A stretch of 64,000 bases of DNA, from the NCBI RefSeq assembly GCF_019457535.1, contig NZ_CP080417.1, forward strand, positions 620,001 to 684,000, given 5' to 3'. The translations under genes were made by a program, and so were the position numbers. Positions 8,643 to 17,854 of the stretch are shown here, piece by piece. The notes under the pieces were generated by a model that was not told the origin of the DNA, made no database searches, and saw only the letters and a program-made list of their open reading frames with translations. Position 1 is the first letter of the stretch; each line of letters opens with the position of its first letter. Source of the DNA: Shewanella halotolerans. Its GTDB lineage: Bacteria > Pseudomonadota > Gammaproteobacteria > Enterobacterales > Shewanellaceae.

Positions 8643-9809
8643 ATGCATAATAAAAGAGTTAGTTGTTATTTTCTGAGTGCGATGTTTGCCATGATGGCAT
8701 CGGGTGTGGCCCTGACGGCGCGCGCCGAGCAGCCCATCATGATCACAGTCACCAAGGGATTTGGACTCTCCTTATATGCCTCAGATCTCGGTGATGCCAA
8801 ACAGATGGCACTGGGTGACGAAGGCACCCTGTTTGTGGGCTCTTATAAGTCCGGCACCATACAGGCCCTGGTAGACAGCAACGCCGATGGTCGTGTAGAC
8901 AAGCGCTACGTGGTTGCCAAGGGGCTCGAGTACCCAGAGGCGATCGCCTTTCATAAGGGGGATCTCTATGTTGCCGAAGAGGAACGCATCCTACGCTTCG
9001 TGGATATCGAGAATCGGCTGAAGCGTCCAGGTCGCGGCAAAGAGGTTTACGATCGTCTGCCTGGCAAGACCAACAAGAGTCGCCGCGCCATGCGTTTCGG
9101 CCCAGATGGACGTCTCTATATCGCCATCGGCGCGCCCTGTAACGTGTGTGAGGCCCATGCGCCCTTCGGCAGTATCATCGCCATCGACCTCAACAGCGGC
9201 AGCAGTGAGCAGATCGCCACAGGTATACGCAACGTCACCGGCTTCGACTGGGCGCCCACAGACAACAAGCTGTGGTTTGCCGATCTGGGCCGTGACTGGA
9301 TGGGCGACAGGCTGCCACCGGATGAGATTAACCGTGTCGATATCGTCGGCGCCCACTACGGCTTTCCCTATATTCACGCCAGCAGCGTGCTGGAGCCCGC
9401 CTACGAGAAGCCTAAGGGGCTCAAGGTCACCACGCCCGTCTTCGAATTGCCGGCCCACGTGGCACCCATGGGGCTCGAGTTCTATCGTGGCGAGCAGTTC
9501 CCCGAGAAATATCGTGATCAGCTTTTCGTGGCCGAGAATGGCTCATGGAACCGCTCCAGTAAGATCGGCTATCAGGTCACCATGTTGACCCTGGAAGATG
9601 ACAGTATCAGCAAGCGCCAAACGGTGGTGAGCTTTCTCGATGGAGAGTTCCCCGTCGCCCGGCCCTATGACTTAATCATGGCGCCCGATGGGGCCATGTA
9701 TATCTCAGACGATCTGAAAGGCAATGTGTATCGTCTGTTTTATAAAGAGAACGCGAGCGAAGAGATTGAATCGAGTGAAGCGAGTGAACAACAGGATCCT
9801 AATCAATGA
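8643..9809 (+). CDS. Secreted PQQ-dependent sugar dehydrogenase-like protein (glucose/sorbosone dehydrogenase family)
   Basis: A 388-residue exported six-bladed propeller protein. The signal peptide covers about residues 1-28 (ending ARA). Blade sequences such as FVGSYKSGTIQALVD, YPEAIAFHKGDLYVAEE, MRFGPDGRLYIAIGAPCNVC, WFADLGRDWMGD and RPYDLIMAPDGAMYISDD are typical of the glucose/sorbosone dehydrogenase fold. CNVCE is the conserved cysteine pair of this subgroup and is not a c-type heme motif, since no His follows. The substrate is unknown. The 3' end overlaps parC by four bases (ATGA at 9806), so it is translationally coupled to a topoisomerase subunit. The C-terminus is acidic and low-complexity (about residues 372-388). 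Confidence 0.82.
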   Translation: MHNKRVSCYFLSAMFAMMASGVALTARAEQPIMITVTKGFGLSLYASDLGDAKQMALGDEGTLFVGSYKSGTIQALVDSNADGRVDKRYVVAKGLEYPEAIAFHKGDLYVAEEERILRFVDIENRLKRPGRGKEVYDRLPGKTNKSRRAMRFGPDGRLYIAIGAPCNVCEAHAPFGSIIAIDLNSGSSEQIATGIRNVTGFDWAPTDNKLWFADLGRDWMGDRLPPDEINRVDIVGAHYGFPYIHASSVLEPAYEKPKGLKVTTPVFELPAHVAPMGLEFYRGEQFPEKYRDQLFVAENGSWNRSSKIGYQVTMLTLEDDSISKRQTVVSFLDGEFPVARPYDLIMAPDGAMYISDDLKGNVYRLFYKENASEEIESSEASEQQDPNQ

Positions 9810-12073
9810 GTGATGCGATAGATTTAAGCCTCGATGGCGTCGAACAGATGCCCTTGAGACGTTTCACCGAAGAGGCGTATCTGAACTATTCCATGTACGT
9901 CATCATGGATCGCGCCCTGCCGCATATCGGCGACGGCTTAAAGCCGGTGCAGCGTCGTATCGTCTACGCCATGAGCGAACTTGGCCTGTCGGCGCAATCT
10001 AAGCACAAGAAGTCGGCGAGAACCGTGGGTGACGTACTGGGTAAGTATCACCCCCACGGCGACAGTGCCTGTTACGAGGCCATGGTCTTGATGGCGCAGC
10101 CTTTCTCTTATCGCTACCCGCTGGTAGATGGTCAGGGTAACTGGGGGGCGCCGGACGATCCTAAGTCATTCGCGGCCATGCGTTATACCGAGGCGCGCCT
10201 GTCTAAGTTTTCCGAGGTGCTGCTGACCGAGCTGGGTCAGGGCACGGTAGATTGGGGCGTCAACTTCGACGGCACGCTTAAAGAGCCCATGGTGCTGCCC
10301 GCCCGTCTGCCGCATATCCTGCTCAACGGCATCACAGGGATCGCGGTGGGGATGGCGACCGATGTGCCGCCCCACAATGCCCGCGAGCTGGTAGATGCCT
10401 GTGTGGAGCTGATTGACAACCCCAAGGCGGATCTGGAACGTCTGATGGAGCTGGTACCCGGCCCCGACTATCCCACCGAGGCGGAGATCATCAGCCCGAG
10501 AACCGAGATCGCCAAGATCTATGAGACCGGCCGTGGCTCCATCAAGGCCCGCGCCGTCTATAGCGTGGAGTCTGGCGAGATAGTGATCACCGCGCTGCCG
10601 CATCAGGCCAGTGGCGGTAAGATTTTAGAGCAGATCGCCGCCCAGATGCAGGCTAAGAAGCTGCCCATGGTGGCCGACCTGCGCGACGAGTCAGATCACG
10701 AGAGCCCGGTGCGTATTGTTATCGTGCCTCGGTCAAATCGTGTCGATTGCGATCAGCTGATGGCGCACCTGTTTGCCACCACAGATCTCGAGAAGAACTT
10801 CCGCGTTAACCTCAATGTGCTGGGGCTCAATGGCCGTCCTCAGGTGAAGGGGCTGAAACAGTTGCTGACCGAGTGGCTGGAGTTCAGATTGACTACGGTC
10901 AGACGCCGTTTAGAGCACAGATTAGACAAGGTTTTGGCAAGGCTGCATATTCTGGAAGCCTTGATGATCGCCTTCCTCAATATCGATGAGGTGATCGAGA
11001 TCATTCGTTACCACGATGATCCTAAGGCCGAGCTGATGGCGCGCTTTAACCTGACCGACGATCAGGCCAACGCCATCTTAGATCTTAAACTGCGTCATTT
11101 GGCGAAGCTGGAAGAGTTTAAGATCAAGACAGAACAGAGTGAGCTTGAGGCCGAGCGTGAGAAGCTTGAGCAGCTGCTCAGCTCAGATCGCCGCATGAAG
11201 ACGCTGATCAAGAAAGAACTTAAGCAAGACGCCGAGACTTATGGCGACGAGCGCCGCTCTCCGCTGGTCGAGCGCAGCGAATCCCGCGCCCTGTCGGAGC
11301 AGGAGCTGGTACCGGCCGAGGCGGTAACTGTAGTGCTGTCCGAGAAGGGCTGGGTGCGCTGCGCCAAGGGCCATGATATCGACCCAACGGCGCTCTCTTA
11401 CAAGGCGGGTGATGGCTTCCTCTGCGCCGCGTCTGGCAGGAGTAATCATGCCACCGTCTTTATCGGCTCGACGGGGCGCGCGTTTGCCACCGATACCCAT
11501 ACCCTGCCATCGGCCAGGAGTCAGGGTGAGCCTGTGACTACCCGCTTCCAGCTGTCACCGGGCGAGTCTATGGCCCATGCGCTGCTCGGAGAGGATGGAC
11601 AATGCTTCCTGTTGGCCTCGGATGCGGGCTACGGCTTTATCGGCGATTACAAGGATATGGTGTCTCGCAACAAGGCGGGTAAGGCACTACTCAGCCTGCC
11701 GGCCAATGCTCAGGTGCTACCGCCGAAACGCGTGGACAAGAGTCGTAGCGAGTCTATCTTAGCGATCACCAACGAGGGGCGCATGCTGCTCTTCTCCGTC
11801 GATGCATTGCCGCAACTGGCCAAGGGCAAGGGCAACAAGATCATCGGCATCGCCAGCGACAGGGCCAAGAGCCGTGAAGAGCTGCTGGTGCATCTGCATG
11901 TGGTGCCGCAGGATACCGCAGTTACTCTGTGGGCGGGTAAGCGCAAGCTTACTCTCAAGCCGAGCGATCTCGAGCACTACCGTGGCGAGCGTGGTCGTCG
12001 TGGCGCCAAGCTGCCTCGTGGCCTGCAACGTGTGGATAAGGTGGAGCTTGGCGAGGACGAGACCAGTCTCTAG
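9806..12073 (+). CDS. parC: DNA topoisomerase IV subunit A
   Basis: The DNA-cleaving subunit of topoisomerase IV; 755 residues against 752 in E. coli. The winged-helix region holds the catalytic tyrosine at 127 (AAMRYTEAR). The quinolone-resistance region GDVLGKYHPHGDSACYEAMV has Ser87 and Glu91 where E. coli has Ser80 and Glu84, so it appears wild type. A coiled-coil tower and the C-terminal beta-pinwheel follow, ending in an arginine-rich GRRGAKLPRGLQ segment. A terminator lies at 12102-12130. Confidence 0.97.
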   Translation: MSDAIDLSLDGVEQMPLRRFTEEAYLNYSMYVIMDRALPHIGDGLKPVQRRIVYAMSELGLSAQSKHKKSARTVGDVLGKYHPHGDSACYEAMVLMAQPFSYRYPLVDGQGNWGAPDDPKSFAAMRYTEARLSKFSEVLLTELGQGTVDWGVNFDGTLKEPMVLPARLPHILLNGITGIAVGMATDVPPHNARELVDACVELIDNPKADLERLMELVPGPDYPTEAEIISPRTEIAKIYETGRGSIKARAVYSVESGEIVITALPHQASGGKILEQIAAQMQAKKLPMVADLRDESDHESPVRIVIVPRSNRVDCDQLMAHLFATTDLEKNFRVNLNVLGLNGRPQVKGLKQLLTEWLEFRLTTVRRRLEHRLDKVLARLHILEALMIAFLNIDEVIEIIRYHDDPKAELMARFNLTDDQANAILDLKLRHLAKLEEFKIKTEQSELEAEREKLEQLLSSDRRMKTLIKKELKQDAETYGDERRSPLVERSESRALSEQELVPAEAVTVVLSEKGWVRCAKGHDIDPTALSYKAGDGFLCAASGRSNHATVFIGSTGRAFATDTHTLPSARSQGEPVTTRFQLSPGESMAHALLGEDGQCFLLASDAGYGFIGDYKDMVSRNKAGKALLSLPANAQVLPPKRVDKSRSESILAITNEGRMLLFSVDALPQLAKGKGNKIIGIASDRAKSREELLVHLHVVPQDTAVTLWAGKRKLTLKPSDLEHYRGERGRRGAKLPRGLQRVDKVELGEDETSL

Positions 12074-12101
12074 CCGACTGTCAGACATAAAATCCGGATA
12101 C

Positions 12102-12130
12102 AAAAAAAGCTGCCTTGGGCAGCTTTTTTT
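12102..12130. terminator. Bidirectional rho-independent terminator between parC and bfd
   Basis: AAAAAAAGCTGCC-TTG-GGCAGCTTTTTTT forms a strong stem with A and T tracts on both sides, serving convergent parC and bfd. Confidence 0.93.
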
Positions 12131-12150
12131 ATCTCTGATGGAAGTAGGCC

Positions 12151-12342
12151 TTAAGCCACTTCGTAGAAGTTGGGGATTACATCGAGGCGGGCCTGAATGA
12201 TCTCGGTGGCCATCTTGCTACATTTACCACATTGATTGCCAACACCCAGACGACGCTTAACGTCGGCAAGAGACATATCTCCTTGATCGACAGCTTCTTT
12301 TATTTGCTTGTCGGTAATGGCGTGGCAAAGGCAAACATACAT
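12151..12342 (-). CDS. bfd: Bacterioferritin-associated ferredoxin
   Basis: This 63-residue [2Fe-2S] protein delivers electrons to bacterioferritin so that stored iron can be released. The four ligands are Cys4, Cys6, Cys38 and Cys41 (CLC and CGKC), the BFD-domain arrangement. Length matches E. coli Bfd (64). A Fur-box-like sequence about 40 bases upstream fits iron-repressed expression. No bacterioferritin gene is adjacent. Confidence 0.93.
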   Translation of the reverse strand: MYVCLCHAITDKQIKEAVDQGDMSLADVKRRLGVGNQCGKCSKMATEIIQARLDVIPNFYEVA

Positions 12343-12379
12343 ACAGGTGACTCCCCTACTTCAGATGCATGCAATTATA

Positions 12380-12398
12380 AATGAAAACGATTCTCACT
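12380..12398. promoter_or_regulatory. Putative Fur box upstream of bfd
   Basis: Read on the minus strand this 19-base site is AGTGAGAATCGTTTTCATT, close to the Fur consensus GATAATGATAATCATTATC and to Shewanella Fur sites. It lies about 38 bases before the bfd start, where repressor binding would block transcription. The location and gene function support it; binding is inferred. Confidence 0.72.
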
Positions 12399-12682
12399 GC
12401 TAATAACTCCTGGTTATAGATCGTGCATTATGGCGCCTAAGCGGGGAATTAAAAATTGTGAGCTAGCCCACTAAATACGGGGCTTCCAGCCTATTGGTGG
12501 CTCGAACTTGACCTCGTTTTGTCTGGCCGTAGGCTAGGGCGGTAATGAGCGCAAGCGCGCGTGAAAGATGCACTTACCACAAGTTAAGATGGTTTATTTG
12601 CTGGCTTATGATGGGTTGGGGTAGGCATTTACTGCTCAGATGAGGCGCTATCTTTGGCTGATAGCGCCAGGGGGAATTAAGC
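12399..12682. other. Non-coding stretch between the bfd promoter and the 2-hydroxyacid dehydrogenase gene
   Basis: About 280 bases with no convincing reading frame. The one clear structure is the inverted repeat GGCGCTATC-TTTGGCT-GATAGCGCC at 12644-12668, a perfect 9-bp stem just past the minus-strand dehydrogenase stop. It has no T-run, so it may be a transcript-stabilising 3' hairpin or a rho-assisted end. Confidence 0.55.
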
Positions 12683-13609
12683 TTAATAGCCGCGCTCGAA
12701 GTTGACCTTGTGGCTCAGGGGCTCTCCCTTGATGAACTTGTGATAGTTATTGGCGAAGATCTCCACCACCTGCTCTGGGAAACTCGGCGCGGCGATATGG
12801 GGAGTAATGATGACATTCTCCAGTGACCAGATGGGATGCTCCTGAGGCAGGGGCTCCTGATTAAACACATCTAGGATGGCGTTCTGCTGGGGATGAGTCA
12901 GCAGCTGGGCGTAGAGGGCGTCGAGATCCAACACGTCGCCGCGGCCCAGATTGAAGAGGATTGCCTCAGGCTTCATCATGGCCAGCAGCTCCTGGTTGAG
13001 CGCTCCCTGGGTCTGCGGCGTGCTGGGCAGTATGGCGGCGATGGCGTCTGCCTTACCTATGTGGTGGGCCAGATTAGCCAGGGTATCGACGCTGTCGAAG
13101 CCTATGGTCGGCTTAGCGCCGCGGTTGATGCCGGTCACCCGCATGCCGAAATGTTTGGCGGTCTGTGCCAGGTGTTTAGCGATATTGCCTGTGCCTAACA
13201 GCAGCAGCTCCTGCCCCTGCAGGGTGCGGAAGTTGCCCGGGCGCCAGATCTTCTCCGCCTGCTGGGACTGATATTGCTTGTGCTGACGCTGGTGGGCCAG
13301 CAGGTAGCCAAACAGGTACTCGCTCATCAGGGGGCCGAAGATCCCCCGCACATTGGTGAGCTGGTAGTCGCGGCGCAGTCTGGGTTTGACCAGGAGATCG
13401 ACGCCGGCATAGGTGGATTGCATCCACTTGATCTGTTTGGCATGGCCCACCAAGGGGGCGGCCAATGGCGGTTCGGCGAGCCAGATATCGGCATCGAGAA
13501 TACTCTGGGGATCGTCGCCTAGCAGTGTCAGGTGCGGCAGGTGACAGGAGCCGAGCAGGTTGCGGTATTTGTCGTTATCGCTGGTTAACAGCAGTAGCTT
13601 GTGTTCCAT
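12683..13609 (-). CDS. D-2-hydroxyacid dehydrogenase (GhrA/SerA-like superfamily)
   Basis: A 308-residue NAD(P)-dependent dehydrogenase that should reduce a 2-oxoacid to a D-2-hydroxyacid. The Rossmann motif LLLGTGNIAKHL lies at residues 136-147. The catalytic Arg (NLGRGDVLD), Glu (DVFNQEPLP) and His (IITPHIAAPSFP) follow in family order. It resembles the D-isomer-specific group with glyoxylate/hydroxypyruvate reductase GhrA, but the substrate cannot be read from sequence. Transcription is probably monocistronic. Confidence 0.87.
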   Translation of the reverse strand: MEHKLLLLTSDNDKYRNLLGSCHLPHLTLLGDDPQSILDADIWLAEPPLAAPLVGHAKQIKWMQSTYAGVDLLVKPRLRRDYQLTNVRGIFGPLMSEYLFGYLLAHQRQHKQYQSQQAEKIWRPGNFRTLQGQELLLLGTGNIAKHLAQTAKHFGMRVTGINRGAKPTIGFDSVDTLANLAHHIGKADAIAAILPSTPQTQGALNQELLAMMKPEAILFNLGRGDVLDLDALYAQLLTHPQQNAILDVFNQEPLPQEHPIWSLENVIITPHIAAPSFPEQVVEIFANNYHKFIKGEPLSHKVNFERGY

Positions 13610-13840
13610 AGCGAGTCCTTTTGGCTGTTATTATTTTTGTATGAGACCCAGAAAATGGCTGGTTTATTTTGGTGGCGAACTTTATTCAGTCGCACCTTGT
13701 CATTATAGATGCTCCCGCCTGGCTTAGTACTTAAGTGGGGGGCTAGTGCTACAGTTACAAAAAATGGCTGAGGTGTCCACCGCTAGTGCGGACTTTGCCT
13801 ATTTGTTGGGCAGTTTAAGGTGAGTAGGCACTCGCTGACC

Positions 13841-14548
13841 CTAGCGGGTCAGCAGCAGTTGATGGACGCAGTTGGCGCTGACGTCGGGGAAATTACTGAA
13901 GATGCCATCGACGCCCATCTGCGACAGATAGTGGATGTCGTCGCGATTATCCACGGTATAGACAAACACCTTGGCGCCGCGAGCGTGGGCGTCATCCACC
14001 AACTCTCGGGTGACGAAGTTGACGCTCAGGTGCAATGAGAAGGCCTCAAGCCGAGTGACTATGGCGGCCAGGTCTTCCGGCACCCCCTCGATGAGTGGCG
14101 CCAGTACAGCATCGGGGAAGGCTTGTCTCAGGGTGAACAGAAAGCCGTGATGGAAGGATGAGATCAGCAGCTGATCGGCGCGGTAGTTGAGCTTCTCGAG
14201 GATCTCAGGGTAGAGGGCCATGAAGGGGCCGAGGGAGTTGAGCCCTTTGAGCTCTATATTGATCAGGGCATCGAAGGGTTGCAGGTACTCCAGCAGCTCC
14301 CAGAGTTTAGGGATGGGCTCGCCATCAACGGTAACGCCGGCCAGATACTCTTGAGTCATCGCCTCGATAAGACCTGTGCCACTGCTTTTGCCGTCGAGAC
14401 GCCTGTCGTGAAATACATAGAGTTCGCCCTCGACGCTGTGCACGTCGATCTCCACGGCGTTACAGCCCAAGGCGATGGATTTCTTGATGGCGGCCAGAGT
14501 ATTTTCGGCGCCATAGCCGCTGGCGCCACGGTGAGCATAGACACGCAT
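13841..14548 (-). CDS. Glycerophosphodiester phosphodiesterase
   Basis: A 235-residue GDPD-family enzyme hydrolysing glycerophosphodiesters to glycerol 3-phosphate and an alcohol. The motif set is complete: His6-Arg7-Gly8 (AHRGASG), E15-N-T, the metal/catalytic Glu34-Asp36-His38 (VEIDVHSVEG) and His48 (FHDRRLDG). No signal peptide is visible, so it resembles cytoplasmic UgpQ more than periplasmic GlpQ. Its ATG overlaps the stop of the mechanosensitive channel gene (TAATG), so translation is coupled. The stop codon lies in a hairpin (TGACCC-GCTA-GGGTCA). Confidence 0.9.
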   Translation of the reverse strand: MRVYAHRGASGYGAENTLAAIKKSIALGCNAVEIDVHSVEGELYVFHDRRLDGKSSGTGLIEAMTQEYLAGVTVDGEPIPKLWELLEYLQPFDALINIELKGLNSLGPFMALYPEILEKLNYRADQLLISSFHHGFLFTLRQAFPDAVLAPLIEGVPEDLAAIVTRLEAFSLHLSVNFVTRELVDDAHARGAKVFVYTVDNRDDIHYLSQMGVDGIFSNFPDVSANCVHQLLLTR

Positions 14549-17500
14549 TAGCTTCTAATTATCCCCTGAGTCTCTTTACTTTGACCACTAATATGCACCT
14601 CGAGCTGCGGATAGGCGAGCTCCAGATGATTCTCTCTCAGTTTCTTGCTGACCTGCTTGTGCAGCTTGTGTCGTAGCGGCCAGCGGGTGTTCATATCCTT
14701 GGCATAGGCGCGGATCTCATAATCCTGGGTATGCTGACCAAATCCGGCAAACCAGACCTCGGGCTCCGGCGTGGTCAGGGCATCGTCACACTCCTTGACC
14801 GCCTGATAGAGCGCCGCCTCGACCCGTGCGGGATCCGAGTCTCTGGCGACCGAGACATAGACGATCACACGAGTTATCGGGTCTGACAGCGACCAGTTGA
14901 TCAGCTGCTCGGTAATGAAGGCCTTGTTGGGGACGATTATCTCTTTTCTATCCCAATCGACAATCGTGGTGGCGCGGATCTGAATCTTGCTTACCGTACC
15001 TGTCAGTTCGCGAATGGTGACGGTATCACCGATACGCACAGGCTTCTCGAACAAGATGATCAGGCCCGAGATGAAGTTGGCGAAGATCTCCTGCAGGCCG
15101 AAACCTAAGCCTACCGAGAGCGCCGCGACCAGCCATTGCAGCTTAGACCACTCCATCCCCAGGGTCGAAAAGCCGCTGAGCATACCGAAGAAGACCACCA
15201 GATAGCGGCTCACAGTGGTGATGGCAAAGCCTGTGCCCTGGGTGAGATCCAATCGTTGCAGAATCATCAGCTCCAGCAGACCCGGCAGGTTGGTGGCTAT
15301 CATCAGCGAGAAGCCGACGATGATAAGGCCCAGTAGCAGGGACTTGAGGGTGATAGGGATCTGCTGGGCGATGCCATCGACCGTGCTCGAGCTGGTCCAC
15401 AGGGTGATGCCATCCAGAAACGAGAAGATAGCGCTATGGGTCTGAGTCCACAGACCAATCAGGCTGATCAGGAAGGCCAGCGTTAGCAGTGAACGCACCA
15501 GCCCAAGTGACTGGCTGGAGATGGTCTCGAGATCCACCACAGGCTCTTCATAGGTGTCCGGCGGCTCGTTACTGTTGGGGTCCTCTTCTTTCTCTCGCTG
15601 GGCCAAGATCTCGGCGCGCTTTGCCTTGGCGCGGTTAAAGGCGATGCGGCGCCGCTCGATTAACATCCAGCGTTTAATCAACTGATACAGCAGCATGAAG
15701 CTTAGGGATAAGATCAACGACAGCTGCAGCTGTAGCAGCATCTGATAGGCGGTGAAGTAGTAGCCCCTGAAGGCCAGCACGGCACAGGTCGGCGGCAGTA
15801 GTATGAGTATCGACCAGAGCAGTTTCTGCAGCAGGCGCTTATTCTTATCGTCCTGGTGGTAGTGATGTTCCTGCTTCGACAGGCTCAGCATATCGCGGTA
15901 GAACCAGAACAGCATGAGGGCCAGTAGGATGAAGGCGCCGCGTCCCAGGCTGTTGCGCACCAGCGAAGTTTCTAGCACCTCGGTGAAGCCGATCACGCCG
16001 ACAATCGGCATCGCCAGTATGGTCAGGGCGCGCAGGCGCTGCTGACCGGCGCGTATGATCGCCTTGTCGCCCTTGAAGTGGCCGATCAACAGACCCTTAT
16101 CCAGCGCCAGTAGATAGGTGAGGCGATAGAGCTGGTATAGCATGCCTATGGCCAGTATGCCCATGCCCACCGAGGAGACCAGGTTATGGTTGCTGAAGTA
16201 GAAGATCAGACCGCCGCAGATCAACGGCAGTGGTTTGATACAGCTGTAGAGCAGCGAGCCAACCAAGGTATTGAAACTATAGATAAACTTATCTTGCGTG
16301 ACATTACCCACATAGGTGACGTTTTTGGCCATCAGCTGGGTAAATTTAGGCGTGACCAGGTCCTGCATTACCAGGCAGAGCACCATCAAGATCACCCACC
16401 AGGACCAGAGGGTGCTCTGTTCGCTCAGGGAGTCGTGTACCTGATGCCAAGGGGCCTGGGTCAGCAGCCATTGGGTGCTCTGATACAGGTCGCCCAGCCA
16501 GTAGCCGTCTATGCTGTTGGCGTTGGCTACCCAAAACAGGTGCTCGTTAAGCGTGGTCTTAAGGGTCTGATACTGCTGGCCCAGCTGTTCATACAGCACC
16601 CTTAACTCGGCCAGTTCGCCAAGGTAGAGATCATAGTTTTCCAGCAGCTGACGCTGCAGCTCTTTCTGGGCACCGACCAGCTTGTTCTGCAGCGGCGTGA
16701 GCTGCTCGACGGCGCCGAGTAGCGGGTGCAGAGTCTGGTCTTGCTCTATCTGGTAGCGGGCCAGACGGGCATTGGCGATCTCATTGCTGATCTTGTCCTG
16801 GCTCGGCGGCTTGGGCAGGGAGTAGAGGATACGCAGGAAGCGCTCGCCGAAGGCCGAGTTAAGCTTCACCAAGGCGATCTGCTGCTGAATATTAGTGATC
16901 TGCTTGGCCTGGAACTGGTATTGGGTCTCGGCCTGCTCCTGCAGTGTCATCACATTGGTGACCTCATGGGTCAGCTGTTTCAGCTGCTCGCCGTAGGCTT
17001 GGTTCTGCGCATTTAGCTTGATGGCGATGGCGTCGTCTGTGATGGAGGTTTCAATCTGACTGGCGGCGATGGTGGCCGCCGTCGCCTTGTGGCGCTGCTC
17101 GGCGATGGCGCCGTTGAGACGTTCGATAAGGGCCTCTTGCTGCACCAGCTGGCTGCGCACCAGCGCCAGTTGCTGCTGGGTGAGCGCGATCTGTTTCTGG
17201 CTGCTGGCCAGCTCCGATTCCAGGGTCGACAGGCTCTGAACATAGACCCGGCGCTGCATCTCGCTCAGGGGCTGGTTGTCATTGCTGGTCGCCTGTTTGT
17301 GCTTGGCCAGGGTCAGGTTGGCTTGGCTTATCAGGCTAGGAAGCTGTTGCTGGCGTTTGATTAACTCGTTGACCTGAGTGGCCAGGTTAGCCTCTGTCTC
17401 TTTGAGCTCAGACAGTCTCAGGTAGGAGAGTGAAGCCTGCTGGCTCAGATCTTGTTTGGGGTTATATTCCAGCGGCGTGGCGGCTTCTTTAAGCTGCTGA

Positions 17501-17730
17501 GTCAGCGCCTGTTTCTGGCTCTGATACTGGTGAATGATGGCGTCGAAGCTGGACTGCAGGACCTGTTGCTCGGTGAGCTGTTCCTCCAGCAGACTCAACT
17601 GCTCGGCGGTGCTCTTGCTGGCGACCTGAGGCTCCTGTCCTAATCCCAGGCGTTTATTGAGGTTCAGGGGCGAATTTGCGGCGCCTGAGAATGAGATTAG
17701 ACAGAGAATAATCAGTAATATACGAGACAT
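14548..17730 (-). CDS. Large mechanosensitive channel, MscK/MscM (KefA/YjeP) type
   Basis: A 1060-residue inner-membrane channel that opens under osmotic downshock. It has a signal peptide (about 1-17), a long coiled-coil periplasmic region (about 35-420, rich in Gln and Leu), around eleven membrane spans from about 440 onward, and a C-terminal MscS domain. The pore and beta-domain stretch reads VAALSVGLGFGLQEIFANF then PVRIGDTVTI. E. coli relatives are about 1100 residues (MscK, MscM). A short charged insert with PNSNEPPDTYEEP lies between membrane blocks. Whether it is MscK or MscM is not decided. Confidence 0.88.
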   Translation of the reverse strand: MSRILLIILCLISFSGAANSPLNLNKRLGLGQEPQVASKSTAEQLSLLEEQLTEQQVLQSSFDAIIHQYQSQKQALTQQLKEAATPLEYNPKQDLSQQASLSYLRLSELKETEANLATQVNELIKRQQQLPSLISQANLTLAKHKQATSNDNQPLSEMQRRVYVQSLSTLESELASSQKQIALTQQQLALVRSQLVQQEALIERLNGAIAEQRHKATAATIAASQIETSITDDAIAIKLNAQNQAYGEQLKQLTHEVTNVMTLQEQAETQYQFQAKQITNIQQQIALVKLNSAFGERFLRILYSLPKPPSQDKISNEIANARLARYQIEQDQTLHPLLGAVEQLTPLQNKLVGAQKELQRQLLENYDLYLGELAELRVLYEQLGQQYQTLKTTLNEHLFWVANANSIDGYWLGDLYQSTQWLLTQAPWHQVHDSLSEQSTLWSWWVILMVLCLVMQDLVTPKFTQLMAKNVTYVGNVTQDKFIYSFNTLVGSLLYSCIKPLPLICGGLIFYFSNHNLVSSVGMGILAIGMLYQLYRLTYLLALDKGLLIGHFKGDKAIIRAGQQRLRALTILAMPIVGVIGFTEVLETSLVRNSLGRGAFILLALMLFWFYRDMLSLSKQEHHYHQDDKNKRLLQKLLWSILILLPPTCAVLAFRGYYFTAYQMLLQLQLSLILSLSFMLLYQLIKRWMLIERRRIAFNRAKAKRAEILAQREKEEDPNSNEPPDTYEEPVVDLETISSQSLGLVRSLLTLAFLISLIGLWTQTHSAIFSFLDGITLWTSSSTVDGIAQQIPITLKSLLLGLIIVGFSLMIATNLPGLLELMILQRLDLTQGTGFAITTVSRYLVVFFGMLSGFSTLGMEWSKLQWLVAALSVGLGFGLQEIFANFISGLIILFEKPVRIGDTVTIRELTGTVSKIQIRATTIVDWDRKEIIVPNKAFITEQLINWSLSDPITRVIVYVSVARDSDPARVEAALYQAVKECDDALTTPEPEVWFAGFGQHTQDYEIRAYAKDMNTRWPLRHKLHKQVSKKLRENHLELAYPQLEVHISGQSKETQGIIRS

Positions 17731-17854
17731 AAGCCGCTTTGTTCACACCAGCATCAATGGACGCTTATATATTACCAAGTTAGTTCAAAAATGATATCTA
17801 TGAATCGGTTAATTTGACCCGTGTGGCGTTTCCTTTACCAATGACGAAAATGTC

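Noticed and set aside
9160..9175. c-type heme motif in the sugar dehydrogenase (CNVC)
   Set aside because: The residue after the second Cys is Glu, not His, so no heme attachment is expected.
9806..10200. Quinolone-resistance change in ParC
   Set aside because: Ser87 and Glu91, equivalent to E. coli Ser80 and Glu84, are the wild-type residues.
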